This document shows, in pieces, positions 35,356-44,101 of a DNA stretch of 64,000 bases. Origin of the DNA: NCEH01 sp043195195 (GTDB lineage Bacteria > Pseudomonadota > Alphaproteobacteria > Rhizobiales > Xanthobacteraceae); assembly GCF_043195195.1 (NCBI RefSeq), contig NZ_JBAFWT010000024.1, forward strand, positions 1 through 64,000, written 5' to 3'. The notes under the pieces are model-generated. The model was not told the DNA's origin and did no database searches. It worked only from the letters and a program-made list of their open reading frames with translations. The position numbers and the translations under genes are program-made. Position 1 is the stretch's first letter, and every line of letters starts with the position of its first letter.

Positions 35356-35868
35356 TCAGATCCGCGCCACCCGCCGGTCGCGCCGGCGATCCTGCGTCGG
35401 CTGGTAGGCCATGCGCGCATGGGTCGCGCAATAGGGCATCCCCGAGAGGCTGCGCCCGCCGCAGAAATAGAAGCTCTCCGTCCCAGGCTCGCCGATCGGC
35501 CAGCGGCAGGTACCTTCGGTGAGGTTCATGATGGTGCAGCGCTGCCCCATGGCGACGATATTGTCGCCGCCCACCGGACGTGGCGCAGGCGCGGGTGCCA
35601 CGAAGGCTTCGAGAGCGGGCGCCAGGGCGGTGTTGCCGTTGGTCTGCGGACGTTGCGGGGGCTTGTTCACCGGCGCTTCGGGCCGTGCTTTGCGCGGACG
35701 GGCCGCAGGCGCGGTGGATTTCGCCCGGCCGGACAGGCCGAGGCGATGCACTTTGCCGATCACCGCATTGCGGGTGATGCCGCCCAGCTCGCCGGCGATC
35801 TGGCTTGCGGAAAGCCCTTCACCCCAGAGCTTCTTCAAGAGTTCGACGCGCTCGTCGTTCCAGCTCAT
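35356..35868 (-). CDS. gcrA: Cell-cycle regulator GcrA
   Basis: A 170-residue GcrA protein. The N-terminal helix-turn-helix is at MSWNDERVELLKKLWGEGLS followed by ASQIAGELGGITRNAVIGKVHR, with a Pro/Ala-rich linker (about 50-95) and a C-terminal region (CTIMNLTEGTCRWPIGEPG, then FYFCGGRSLSGMPYCATH) with conserved cysteines. GcrA binds sigma-70 RNA polymerase and activates promoters carrying CcrM-methylated GANTC sites. AAAGGAGGAGAG precedes the start, and a GANTC site (35883-35887) lies 14 bases further up. It is divergent from argD across a gap with two more such sites. Confidence 0.95.
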   Translation of the reverse strand: MSWNDERVELLKKLWGEGLSASQIAGELGGITRNAVIGKVHRLGLSGRAKSTAPAARPRKARPEAPVNKPPQRPQTNGNTALAPALEAFVAPAPAPRPVGGDNIVAMGQRCTIMNLTEGTCRWPIGEPGTESFYFCGGRSLSGMPYCATHARMAYQPTQDRRRDRRVARI

Positions 35869-36078
35869 CGCTCTCCTCCTTTGACTCTTCTCCCGCCCCC
35901 AGGCGCGCGATGGCGCGCGGGTTCGCAGGGCCCAACGTCACTTGGGGAACAGGCCGCACGACATATCGTGGTCGGCCACGAGCAAACTACAATATGCACG
36001 CCCGCCCGCACAGAGTCGGAATGCATTCACGGGCCGTTGTCCCCAAGTGGTTACGATCAGGTTAACCGCCGCGCTCTG

Positions 36079-36107
36079 TTGACCTCACGCGCGCGATCAT
36101 TAGAATC
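36079..36107 (+). promoter_or_regulatory. Candidate argD promoter with GANTC at the -10
   Basis: TTGACC (36079-36084), 16 bases, then TAGAAT (36101-36106) make a sigma-70-like promoter. GAATC (36103-36107) overlaps the -10 box. Further GANTC sites lie at 35883 and 36013. Methylation-sensitive promoters of the GcrA/CcrM system have this layout, and gcrA itself is the divergent neighbour. The 335-base gap otherwise shows no gene. Confidence 0.5.
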
Positions 36108-36203
36108 CCTTTTTGTCGGGCCGCCCCGCGAGGGCGGCCTTTGGCGTTTCTGATGTCACGCGAAGCGCTCTTCGCTTCGCGCAACCCCAAGAGGAGGGGT
36201 CCC

Positions 36204-37412
36204 GTGATCACCCCCGTTCTGCCGACCTATGCGCGCATCGACCTTGTTTTCGAGAGGGGAGAGGGCTGCTGGCTCGTCACGACGGACGGGCGACGCTTTC
36301 TTGATTTTACTGCCGGCATCGCCGTCAACGTGCTGGGTCATGCCCATCCTTATCTGGCGGCGGCGCTCTCCAAACAGGCCGGAAAGCTCTGGCACACCTC
36401 CAATCTGTTCCGCATCGTCGACGGCGAGCGCCTCGCGGAGCGGCTGAAGGCGGCCACCTTCGCCGACACCATGTTCTTCACCAATTCCGGTGCGGAAGCG
36501 CTGGAGTGCGCCATCAAGATGGCCCGGCGCTACCAATATGTGACCGGCGCCGAGACGAAGAACCGCATCATCACCTTCGAGGGGGCGTTCCACGGCCGCA
36601 CGCTCGCGACCATCGCCGCCGGCGGCAACCCGAAGTATCTGGAGGGCTTCGGCCCCGACATGCCGGGCTTCGACCAGGTGCCGTTCGGCGATATCGCAGC
36701 GGTGAAAGCGGCGATCGGGCCGAATACCGGTGCCATCCTGGTGGAGCCGATCCAGGGCGAGGGCGGGGTGCGGGTGCCGCGGGCGGACTTCCTGCCGCAG
36801 CTTCGCGCGCTGTGCGACGCGCACGGCATGCTGCTGGTTCTGGACGAGGTGCAGAGCGGCGTCGGCCGCTCGGGCCGCCTGTTCGCGCACGAATCCGCAG
36901 GTATCGTGCCGGACATCATGGCCGTGGCGAAGGGCATCGGCGGCGGCTTCCCCATGGGCGCTTGCCTCGCCACGGAAGCCGCGGCGAAGGGCATGACGCT
37001 CGGAACCCACGGCTCCACCTATGGCGGCAACCCGCTCGCCATGGCGGTGGGCAATGCCGTGCTGGATATCGTGCTGGCCGAGGGCTTCCTCGACCGGGTC
37101 CAGGCGATTTCCACCCAGCTTGTGCACACCCTCACTGAGATCATGAACCGTCATCCCGCGGTCATCGCTGAGGTGCGAGGTCGCGGACTCCTGCTCGGCC
37201 TCAGGGCGCAAGGTCCCGCTGCCGAACTGGTGCTCGCCCTGCGCGAGGAGGGCCTGCTGGCCCCCGGCGCGGGAGACAATGTGGTTCGACTTTTGCCGCC
37301 GCTCATCCTCAGCGAGGACGAGATCGCCATTGCCGCCGAAAAGATCGAGGCCGCCTGCGTGCGGATCGAGGACGGCTTGGCAATGGCCCCGGCGAAGGGA
37401 GCCGCCGAATGA
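36204..37412 (+). CDS. argD: Acetylornithine aminotransferase
   Basis: A 402-residue class III PLP aminotransferase that converts N-acetylglutamate semialdehyde to N-acetylornithine in arginine synthesis. The PLP lysine is Lys243 (AVAKGIGGGFPMGA). TNSGAEALECAIKMAR, FHGRTLATIAAGGNPKY and LVLDEVQSGVGRSG are typical of ArgD. The GTG at 36204 was chosen because AGGAGGGG precedes it and family similarity starts there; the frame is open from 36141. The stop overlaps the argF start, so the pair forms an arginine operon continuing towards hslO. Confidence 0.94.
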   Translation: MITPVLPTYARIDLVFERGEGCWLVTTDGRRFLDFTAGIAVNVLGHAHPYLAAALSKQAGKLWHTSNLFRIVDGERLAERLKAATFADTMFFTNSGAEALECAIKMARRYQYVTGAETKNRIITFEGAFHGRTLATIAAGGNPKYLEGFGPDMPGFDQVPFGDIAAVKAAIGPNTGAILVEPIQGEGGVRVPRADFLPQLRALCDAHGMLLVLDEVQSGVGRSGRLFAHESAGIVPDIMAVAKGIGGGFPMGACLATEAAAKGMTLGTHGSTYGGNPLAMAVGNAVLDIVLAEGFLDRVQAISTQLVHTLTEIMNRHPAVIAEVRGRGLLLGLRAQGPAAELVLALREEGLLAPGAGDNVVRLLPPLILSEDEIAIAAEKIEAACVRIEDGLAMAPAKGAAE

Positions 37413-38338
37413 AGGACAATGGCGTGCGTCATTTTCTCGATCTGACGGAGATCCCGCCCACCGAGCTGCGGCGGGTTCTCGAAATGTCGAAGGACCTCAA
37501 GGCCAGGCGGAAGTCCGGCGAACGCGAGCGCCCGCTGGCCGGCAAGTCGCTGGCCATGGTGTTCGACAAGCCGTCCACCCGCACCCGCGTCTCGTTCGAC
37601 CTGGCCATGCGCCAGCTCGGCGGCGACACGGTGATGCTCACCGGCGCGGAAATGCAGCTCGGGCGCGGCGAGACCATCGCCGACACCGCCCGCGTGCTGT
37701 CGCGCTATGTGGACGCCATCATGATCCGCATCCTCAGCCATGAGGATCTGTTGGAACTCGCCGCCTATGCCACCGTGCCGGTGATCAACGGTCTCACGCG
37801 CGTGTCCCATCCCTGCCAGGTGATGGCCGACGTGATGACCTTCGAGGAGCACAAGGGCCTGATCACCGGGCGCAAGGTCGCCTGGACCGGGGATTCCAAC
37901 AATGTGCTGGCGTCCTGGATCCATGCCGCCCACTGCTTCGACTTCGAGTTGAACGTGGCGACGCCGAAGGAATTGTCGCCGCGCCAGGCCCTCAAGGAGT
38001 TCGTGAAGAAGACCAAGGCGCGGGTGAAATTCATCCGCGACCCCGAGGCGGCGGTGGAGGGCGCGGACTGCGTGCTCACCGACACCTGGGTCTCCATGGG
38101 TGACAAGGAGGCCGAGCGGCGCCACAATCTGCTGAAGCCTTATCAAGTGAATCGCGCGCTGATGGCGCGTGCCAATCCTGGCGCCATCTTCATGCACTGC
38201 CTGCCCGCCCATCGCGGGGAGGAAGTGAGCGACGAGGTCATGGACGGCCCGCAGTCGGTGGTGTTCGACGAAGCGGAGAACCGCCTGCATGCCCAGAAGG
38301 GCATTCTGGCCTGGTGCTTCGATACGCCCTCCGCGTGA
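37409..38338 (+). CDS. argF: Ornithine carbamoyltransferase
   Basis: A 309-residue transferase making citrulline from ornithine and carbamoyl phosphate. The carbamoyl-phosphate motif STRTR is at 56-60, HPCQVMADVMT and GDSNNVLASW follow, and the ornithine-side motif MHCLPAHRGEEV is near the C-terminus. The ATG overlaps the argD stop (ATGA), so translation is coupled. The order argD-argF-hslO is familiar in Hyphomicrobiales. Confidence 0.95.
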   Translation: MKDNGVRHFLDLTEIPPTELRRVLEMSKDLKARRKSGERERPLAGKSLAMVFDKPSTRTRVSFDLAMRQLGGDTVMLTGAEMQLGRGETIADTARVLSRYVDAIMIRILSHEDLLELAAYATVPVINGLTRVSHPCQVMADVMTFEEHKGLITGRKVAWTGDSNNVLASWIHAAHCFDFELNVATPKELSPRQALKEFVKKTKARVKFIRDPEAAVEGADCVLTDTWVSMGDKEAERRHNLLKPYQVNRALMARANPGAIFMHCLPAHRGEEVSDEVMDGPQSVVFDEAENRLHAQKGILAWCFDTPSA

Positions 38339-38417
38339 GGCCATCGCCTGGGGCTATGGACGGCGCGCAGGATCGGACGGCGAGATCGTGCGCGTCGCGC
38401 CTGACGCAAAACCCATG

Positions 38418-38442
38418 CAGCACCGGTCGCAAGCCGGTGCTG
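38418..38442 (+). promoter_or_regulatory. Perfect hairpin upstream of hslO
   Basis: CAGCACCGG, seven-base loop, CCGGTGCTG: a perfect nine-base stem ending 14 bases before the hslO start. There is no T-run. It could be a transcription attenuator after argF or an RNA structure near the hslO ribosome site. Confidence 0.4.
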
Positions 38443-38456
38443 TCGTATGAGGTGCC

Positions 38457-39458
38457 ATGACCAACGAAACACTCTCCACGCCGCGTGCGGAGGCACCGGA
38501 CAATACCGTCCTGCCGTTCCAGGTGGACGCGCTCGACATTCGCGGCCGCGTGGTGCGGATCGGCTCCATGCTCGATGCGCTGCTGGTGCATCACAATTAT
38601 CCCGATGCGGTCAAGCGCGTCGTCGGCGAGGCGGCGGCGCTGACCATATTGCTGGGATCGTCCCTGAAGTTCGACGGCCGCTTCATCCTCCAGACCCGGA
38701 CCGACGGGCCGGTGGACATGGTGGTGGTGGATTTCGTCAGCCCGGACAAGGTGCGCGCCTATGCCCGCTTCGATGCCGATGCGGTGGCGCAGGCGGAGGC
38801 CGGCAATGCCGCCGCTCCCGCCACCCTGCTCGGGCGCGGCCATCTCGCCATGACCATCGACCAGGGGCTGTCCGCCAATCGCTACCAGGGCGTGGTGGCC
38901 CTGGAGGGCGAGGGCCTGGAAGCGGCCGCCCACCAGTATTTCCAGCAGTCCGAGCAGATCCCGACCCGCGTCCGCCTCGCGGTGGGCGAGGAGATCAAGC
39001 CCGGCGGCGGGCCGTCCGCCTGGCGCGCCGGCGGCCTCCTGGCCCAGTTCCTTCCTGCCGAGGCGGGACGGGCGGCGCAGGGCGATCTGCATCCCGGCGA
39101 TGCACCCGAGGGCAGCGCGCTCGACGACCTGACCCCGGACGATGCCTGGGTGGAGGCGCAGTCGCTGGTGGGCACGCTCGAGGACGTCGAACTGCTCGAC
39201 GATGCCTTGCCGAGCGAAGCACTGCTCTATCGCCTGTTCCATGAGCGCGGGGTGCGGGTGTTCGAGCCCCAGCCGGTGATCGCCCATTGCACCTGCTCGC
39301 GCGAGCGGGTGTTCGGCGTTCTCTCGTCCTTCAGCCGCGAGGAGCGCGGCGGCATGGTGCAGGACGACGGGCGGATTTCGGTCACATGCGAATTCTGCGG
39401 CCGCAGTTATGGCTTCGCGGCCGAGGAAGTACTGGGCGGCGATGACGCGGCGTCCTGA
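38457..39458 (+). CDS. hslO: Redox-regulated chaperone Hsp33
   Basis: A 333-residue cytoplasmic chaperone switched on by oxidation. The zinc-binding cysteines are Cys278 and Cys280 (HCTCSRERV) and Cys311 and Cys314 (TCEFCGRSYGF), the CXC and CXXC arrangement of Hsp33. The N-terminal domain shows FQVDALDIRGRVVRIG and LLGSSLKFDGRFILQT. When oxidised, the cysteines form disulfides, zinc leaves and the protein binds unfolding proteins. It is slightly longer than the E. coli form (292 residues). Confidence 0.94.
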   Translation: MTNETLSTPRAEAPDNTVLPFQVDALDIRGRVVRIGSMLDALLVHHNYPDAVKRVVGEAAALTILLGSSLKFDGRFILQTRTDGPVDMVVVDFVSPDKVRAYARFDADAVAQAEAGNAAAPATLLGRGHLAMTIDQGLSANRYQGVVALEGEGLEAAAHQYFQQSEQIPTRVRLAVGEEIKPGGGPSAWRAGGLLAQFLPAEAGRAAQGDLHPGDAPEGSALDDLTPDDAWVEAQSLVGTLEDVELLDDALPSEALLYRLFHERGVRVFEPQPVIAHCTCSRERVFGVLSSFSREERGGMVQDDGRISVTCEFCGRSYGFAAEEVLGGDDAAS

Positions 39459-39498
39459 CGCCTTCTGACGCTCAAGGTCCGACGTCGCTTCTGGGGGC

Positions 39499-40995
39499 TC
39501 ACCGCACCCAGAAGCGCGGCAGCAGCAGCACCAGCACCGTGAGGATCTCCAGGCGCCCGAGCAGCATGGCGAGCGTCAGCAGCACCAGCGCGCCCTCCGG
39601 CAGGCCGGCATAATTGCTCGCCGGACCGACAATCGGCCCGAGCCCCGGCCCGACGTTCGCAAGGCAGGCGATGGTGGCCGAGAGCGCGGTGCGCACATCG
39701 AGCCCCATGCAGTTCAGCACCGCCGCGACGATGCAGAAGGTCGCGAAATACAGGAAAACGAAGCCCAGCACCGAGGCAACGATATCGTCGGCCACCGGCG
39801 CCCCGCCATAGCGGATCGGGAACAGGCCGTTCGGGTAGGAGATGCGCTTGAGGTGTTGGCGGATCGCCTTGGCGGTGATGGCGATGCGAAGCGCCTTCAG
39901 TCCGCCCGAGGTGGATCCGGTGCAGCCGCCGAGGAACATCAGCACCAGGAACAGCGCGTCGGAGAGCGGCCCCCAATTGGTATAGTCCACGGCCATGAAG
40001 CCGGTGGTTGAGATCAGCGAGGCGACCGTGAACAGGGCGCCGCGAAACGCCACCTCGCCATGCGCCACCCCCTGCACGGTCTGCTGGACGAACGAGGCGA
40101 AGGTGAAGGCCGCCACGATCGCCAGGAACAGGCGCACCTCGGAATTGGTGAACAGCCGCGTCACATCGCCCGAGAGCGCGCGGATATAGAGCGGGAACGG
40201 CAGGCTCGCCAGCAGCATGAACACCACGGCCACATAATCCACCGCCGGCGTGGTGAAGACCTGGAGCGAGCTGTCGGAATTGGCGAAGCCGCCGCTGGAC
40301 ATGGTGGACATGCCGATGGTCACGGCATTGAACAGGGTGAGGCCCGCGACCGCATAGCTTGCGATACAGGCGAGCGTGAGCAGCACATAGGCCAGCAGCA
40401 GGCCCTTGGCGATGGCCCCGGCGCGCGGCAGGAACTTCTCCGATTTGTCGGAGGATTCCATGCGGAACAATTGCATGCCGCCGACGCTCAGCGTGGGCAG
40501 GACGGCGATGGCGATCACCACGATGCCGACCCCGCCGAACCAATGCAGCAAGGCGCGCCACAGCAGGATGCCGGGGGTCTGGTCGTCGAGCCCGGTCATG
40601 ACCGTGGAGCCGGTCGTGGTGAGGCCGGACATAGCCTCGAACACCGCATGCACCGGGCTGAGCCCCGCCTTGCCCCACATGAAGGGAAGGGCGGCGAAGG
40701 CGGTGAGAACCACCCAGACCGAACTGGTCAACAGGAACGCCTGGCGCAGGTCCAGCCGGCGGAAATTGGCGCCGCGGCCGGTGACGCACAGGAGGACCCC
40801 GACGAAGACGGTCACCGCCGAGGTGCCGACGAACACCTGTTGTTCTCCCGAGCGGGCGGAATAATCCACCAGAGCGGGCAGCAGCATGCTCACGCCCAGG
40901 ATGACCACCACCGCCCCGAGGGCCGCAGCGATGGGCCGCGCGTCAAGCGGCTGCGTGGCCTCGGCGGAGATGGTGGGAGCCTTGACCGCTTGCAT
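39499..40995 (-). CDS. trkH: TrkH-family potassium uptake protein
   Basis: A 498-residue potassium transporter membrane subunit. Four selectivity-filter loops are visible: GLTTTGSTV, STMSSGGFA, SLISTTGFM and LANVGPGLGP. GGCTGSTSGGLKALR marks the characteristic region after the third loop. It needs a TrkA regulatory subunit for full activity, and none lies next to it. It ends 40 bases from the converging hslO gene. Confidence 0.92.
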   Translation of the reverse strand: MQAVKAPTISAEATQPLDARPIAAALGAVVVILGVSMLLPALVDYSARSGEQQVFVGTSAVTVFVGVLLCVTGRGANFRRLDLRQAFLLTSSVWVVLTAFAALPFMWGKAGLSPVHAVFEAMSGLTTTGSTVMTGLDDQTPGILLWRALLHWFGGVGIVVIAIAVLPTLSVGGMQLFRMESSDKSEKFLPRAGAIAKGLLLAYVLLTLACIASYAVAGLTLFNAVTIGMSTMSSGGFANSDSSLQVFTTPAVDYVAVVFMLLASLPFPLYIRALSGDVTRLFTNSEVRLFLAIVAAFTFASFVQQTVQGVAHGEVAFRGALFTVASLISTTGFMAVDYTNWGPLSDALFLVLMFLGGCTGSTSGGLKALRIAITAKAIRQHLKRISYPNGLFPIRYGGAPVADDIVASVLGFVFLYFATFCIVAAVLNCMGLDVRTALSATIACLANVGPGLGPIVGPASNYAGLPEGALVLLTLAMLLGRLEILTVLVLLLPRFWVR

Positions 40996-41009
40996 GGGGG
41001 GCTAACATC

Positions 41010-41402
41010 TCAATTGAGGATGCGGCGCATGTCCGGCATGTCGAGGGAGAAAGCCGGGATCTCCACGGAGAAGGATTCGCCCTCCTCGGTCAACATCTCG
41101 TAATGCCCGCTCATGATGCCCATGGCGGTCGCAAGCGGCACGCCGGAGGTGTATTCGAAGCGCCCTCCGGGAGGGAGCACCGGCTCCTCGCCGACGACGC
41201 CGGGGCCGCGCACCTCTTCCACATGGCCATGGGCATCGGCGATCACCCAATGGCGTGCCTTCAATTGGACCACGCTCCCGCTTAGATTGACCACCTCGAT
41301 GGTATAGGTCCAGAAAAAGCTGCCTTGCTCCGGGTCCGAGCGCTCCGCCACGTAGCGCGGCGTCGCCGTCACCTGGATCTGGCGCGTCGTCGCCCGATAC
41401 AT
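41010..41402 (-). CDS. apaG: ApaG-domain protein
   Basis: A 130-residue ApaG/CorD protein with a fibronectin-like beta fold. FFWTYTIEVVNLSGSVVQLK, RHWVIADAHGHVEEVRGPGVVGEEPVL and the C-terminal FSVEIPAFSLDMP are typical. The start at 41402 gives the usual N-terminus (MYRATTRQIQVTATPRY), with GAGGGGG upstream. The function in bacteria is poorly defined, with links to polyphosphate, Mg and Co phenotypes. It lies 14 bases before trkH on the same strand and is probably cotranscribed with it. Confidence 0.92.
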   Translation of the reverse strand: MYRATTRQIQVTATPRYVAERSDPEQGSFFWTYTIEVVNLSGSVVQLKARHWVIADAHGHVEEVRGPGVVGEEPVLPPGGRFEYTSGVPLATAMGIMSGHYEMLTEEGESFSVEIPAFSLDMPDMRRILN

Positions 41403-41507
41403 CCCAACCCCCTCGTATTCGTCCGTGTCACACACAGTGAACCCGCGAAGCGTCCCGGGCGCAACTGCGGCATGCGGTGGGAGACTCGCGGGGCGGGTGA
41501 CTCGGCG

Positions 41508-42704
41508 TCACACCTGCCCCAGGGCCTGCGTGAGGTCGGCGATCAGGTCGCCCGGATGCTCCAGGCCGACGGAGAGGCGGACAAGTCCGTCGGATATGCC
41601 CATCTCAGCCCGCGCCTCGGGGGTGAAGCGCTGATGGGTGGTGGTGGCGGGGTGCGTCAGCAGGCTCTTGGAATCGCCGAGATTGTTGGAGATGCGGATC
41701 AGCCGCAGCGCGTTGGCGAAGCGGAACGCGCCTTCCTTGCCGCCACCGACCACGAAGGTGGTCAGCGTGCCGCCGCCCTTCATCTGCCGCCGCGCCAGCT
41801 CCGCCTGGGGATGGTCGGCGCGGAAGGGGTAAAGCACCTTTTCCACCTTGGAGGAGGTGGCGAGCGCATCAGCGATGGTGGCGGCGCTCGCCTGCTGGCG
41901 CTCCACGCGCAGCGCCAGGGTCTCCATGCCCTTCAGCAGCACCCAGGCGTTGAACGGCGAGATGGAGGGGCCGGTCTGGCGCAGATAGGTCTGCAGACCC
42001 TCGGTGACGAAGGCTTCCGACGACAAGATCACGCCGCCGAGGCAGCGGCCCTGGCCATCGATATGCTTGGTGGCGGAATAGACCACCACGTCGGCGCCGA
42101 GTTCGAACGGCTTCTGCAGCAGCGGTGTGGCGAACACATTGTCCACCACCAGCCGCGCCCCGGCGGCATGGGCGATCTTCGCCACCGCCGCGATGTCGAT
42201 GATCTCCAGCGTCGGATTGGTGGGGCTTTCCAGGAACAGCACCTTGGTGTTGCTTTTCACCGCCGCTTGCCAGGCATTGATATCGGTGCCGTCCACCAGC
42301 GTGGTCTCGACCCCGAAGCGCGGCAGGAATTCCTCGATGATCCAGCGGCAGGAGCCGAACAGCGCGCGGGCGGCCACCACATGGTCACCGGCCTTCAACT
42401 GGCAGATCAGCGCGGCATTCACCGCCGCCATGCCCGAGGCCGTGGCACGGGCGGCCTCGCATCCCTCCAGCAGCGCCATGCGGCTTTCGAACATGGCGGT
42501 GGTGGGATTGCCGTAGCGCGAATAGATGAAGCCGGGATCCTCGCCCTTGAACCGCGCCTCGCAGGATTCCGCATCGTCATAGACGAAGCCCTGGGTCAAA
42601 TAGAGCGCTTCCGCCGTCTCGCCATAGGGCGAACGGGTGGTGCCACCCTGAACCAGCAGGGTATCGGGATGGAGGGTGGAGAAATCCGGGGGGATATGGG
42701 CCAA
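41508..42704 (-). CDS. metZ: O-succinylhomoserine sulfhydrylase
   Basis: A 398-residue Cys/Met-metabolism PLP enzyme making homocysteine from O-succinylhomoserine and sulfide. The PLP lysine is Lys213 (YSATKHIDGQGR); YSRYGNPTTAMFE and PTNPTLEIIDI are family text. The opening TLLVQGGTTRSPYGETAEAL matches MetZ. The start is TTG at 42704: an in-frame TGA lies four codons upstream, and the next ATG is far inside the protein. A SAM-II riboswitch lies about 65 bases upstream, and a small hairpin covers the GAGG ribosome site, so high SAM should switch the gene off. Confidence 0.93.
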   Translation of the reverse strand: MAHIPPDFSTLHPDTLLVQGGTTRSPYGETAEALYLTQGFVYDDAESCEARFKGEDPGFIYSRYGNPTTAMFESRMALLEGCEAARATASGMAAVNAALICQLKAGDHVVAARALFGSCRWIIEEFLPRFGVETTLVDGTDINAWQAAVKSNTKVLFLESPTNPTLEIIDIAAVAKIAHAAGARLVVDNVFATPLLQKPFELGADVVVYSATKHIDGQGRCLGGVILSSEAFVTEGLQTYLRQTGPSISPFNAWVLLKGMETLALRVERQQASAATIADALATSSKVEKVLYPFRADHPQAELARRQMKGGGTLTTFVVGGGKEGAFRFANALRLIRISNNLGDSKSLLTHPATTTHQRFTPEARAEMGISDGLVRLSVGLEHPGDLIADLTQALGQV

Positions 42705-42713
42705 GGTCTTCGA

Positions 42714-42759
42714 GCCTCAACTGAGGCCGAGGACGTGTAGGAAAGGGCGAAATGCCCTT
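42714..42759 (-). promoter_or_regulatory. Two hairpins between the SAM-II switch and metZ
   Basis: Read on the minus strand, AAGGGC/GCCCTT (42743-42759) comes first and GCCTCA-GT-TGAGGC (42714-42727) second. The second contains GAGG, the only good ribosome-binding text before the TTG start, so the hairpin could hide it. This may be the expression platform that links the switch to translation, or to early termination by the first hairpin. Confidence 0.5.
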
Positions 42760-42771
42760 CACGATCCCCGG

Positions 42772-42828
42772 CCTTTTAGCGATTTATTTAGCGTGGCAGC
42801 AAGCCGGCCGGCTCAAATTCACCACGGA
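42772..42828 (-). ncRNA. SAM-II riboswitch
   Basis: On the minus strand the RNA reads CCGTGGTGAATTTGAGCCGG, then CCGGCTTGCTGCCACGCTAA, then ATAAATCGCTAAAAGG. This matches the SAM-II (SAM_alpha) consensus of Alphaproteobacteria: a P1 stem CGTGG/CCACG, the AAUUUGA-type loop, the GCUUGC...GCCACGCUAAA strand and the GCUAAA pseudoknot end. It lies before metZ, a normal target, and would lower homocysteine synthesis when S-adenosylmethionine is high. Confidence 0.92.
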
Positions 42829-42914
42829 ACCGCATCAGTTAAAGCGCCTGGCGCCCTTGGCGTCAAGGGATGCGTCCGTTAAACCGAACGCAGGACAGGG
42901 GAGGCGGATCGCAG

Positions 42915-44027
42915 GTGGACCAGCTCAAACCGGGCATCTTGCCGTCACAGGCCATTGCCGCGCTGCACGAGGCCGGTGGCATCGTCGCGAAGCGGCCGTT
43001 CGACGACGATCAGATCCAGCCGGCCAGCCTCGATCTGCGGCTCGGCCGCACCGCGTGGCGCATCCGCGCCAGCTTCCTGCCGGGTGCGGGCATCAGCGTG
43101 AAGGAGCGGCTGGAGGATCTCGCGCTCCATAAGCTGGATCTCGCGGACGGCGCGGTGCTGGAAACCGGCTGCGTCTATCTGGTGCAGGTGTTCGAGAAGC
43201 TGAAGCTGCCGGCCGATGTCTCCGCCGCCACCAATCCGAAAAGCTCCACCGGCCGGCTCGATGTGTTCACGCGCGTGATCGCCGACGGCGCGCGCGCCTT
43301 CGATGCCATTCCGGCGGGATATGAGGGGCCGCTGTTCCTCGAAATTTCCCCCCGCACGTTTCCGATCCTCGCGCGCACCGGCTCGCGCCTGTCGCAGGTG
43401 CGGTTTCGGCGTGGGGTCTCCCGGCTCTCCGACCTGGAACTGCTGACGCTCCAGCGGATGGAGCATCTGGTGGATGCCGAAAAGCCCGACGTGGTCGGCG
43501 GCGGCATCGCGGTGGGCGTGGATCTCGCCGGCGAGGCCTGGGGCGGGCTGCTGGGCTTCCGCGCCAAGCGCCATACCGGAGTCGTGGACGTGGACCGCCG
43601 CGCCTTGCTCGATGTCGAGGATTTCTGGGAGCCGATCCGGGCGCGCGGGCGCACCAGCCTGGTGCTGGATCCCGATGCCTTCTACATTCTCGCCTCGCGC
43701 GAGGCGGTGCAGGTGCCGCCGGATTTTGCCGCCGAAATGGTGCCGTTCGATCCCCTCGTGGGCGAATTCCGCGTGCATTACGCCGGCTTCTTCGACCCCG
43801 GCTTCGGCCATGCCGCGGCGGGCGGAAGCGGCGCGCGCGCGGTGCTGGAGGTACGCTCGCGCGAGGTGCCCTTCATCCTCGAACACGGCCAGACCGTGGG
43901 CCGCCTGGTGTACGAGCGCATGTCGGCGCGGCCGACGGCCCTCTATGGCGAGGGGCTCGGCTCCAATTACCAGGGGCAGGGGCTGAAGCTCTCCAAGCAT
44001 TTCCGCCCGTTCGCGCCGGCCGCCTGA
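42915..44027 (+). CDS. dcd: 2'-deoxycytidine 5'-triphosphate deaminase (long form)
   Basis: A 370-residue protein of the duplicated-dUTPase-fold DCD family seen in Alphaproteobacteria, about twice the length of E. coli Dcd. The first half shows IQPASLDLRLGRTAWRIRA and ATNPKSSTGRLDVFTRVIADG. The second half shows FEVRSREV-like text (AVLEVRSREVPFILEHGQ) and the C-terminal GSNYQGQGLKLSKHF. It makes dUTP from dCTP for thymidylate synthesis. The start is GTG at 42915 with GGAGGCGG upstream. Divergent from metZ. Confidence 0.9.
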   Translation: MDQLKPGILPSQAIAALHEAGGIVAKRPFDDDQIQPASLDLRLGRTAWRIRASFLPGAGISVKERLEDLALHKLDLADGAVLETGCVYLVQVFEKLKLPADVSAATNPKSSTGRLDVFTRVIADGARAFDAIPAGYEGPLFLEISPRTFPILARTGSRLSQVRFRRGVSRLSDLELLTLQRMEHLVDAEKPDVVGGGIAVGVDLAGEAWGGLLGFRAKRHTGVVDVDRRALLDVEDFWEPIRARGRTSLVLDPDAFYILASREAVQVPPDFAAEMVPFDPLVGEFRVHYAGFFDPGFGHAAAGGSGARAVLEVRSREVPFILEHGQTVGRLVYERMSARPTALYGEGLGSNYQGQGLKLSKHFRPFAPAA

Positions 44028-44101
44028 TCCTGGAGCGGTGCACGGGACGCGCGAACCGCTCCCGTTCGGGACGGGCCCGCATTCGCTTTACCCGAGCCGC
44101 T

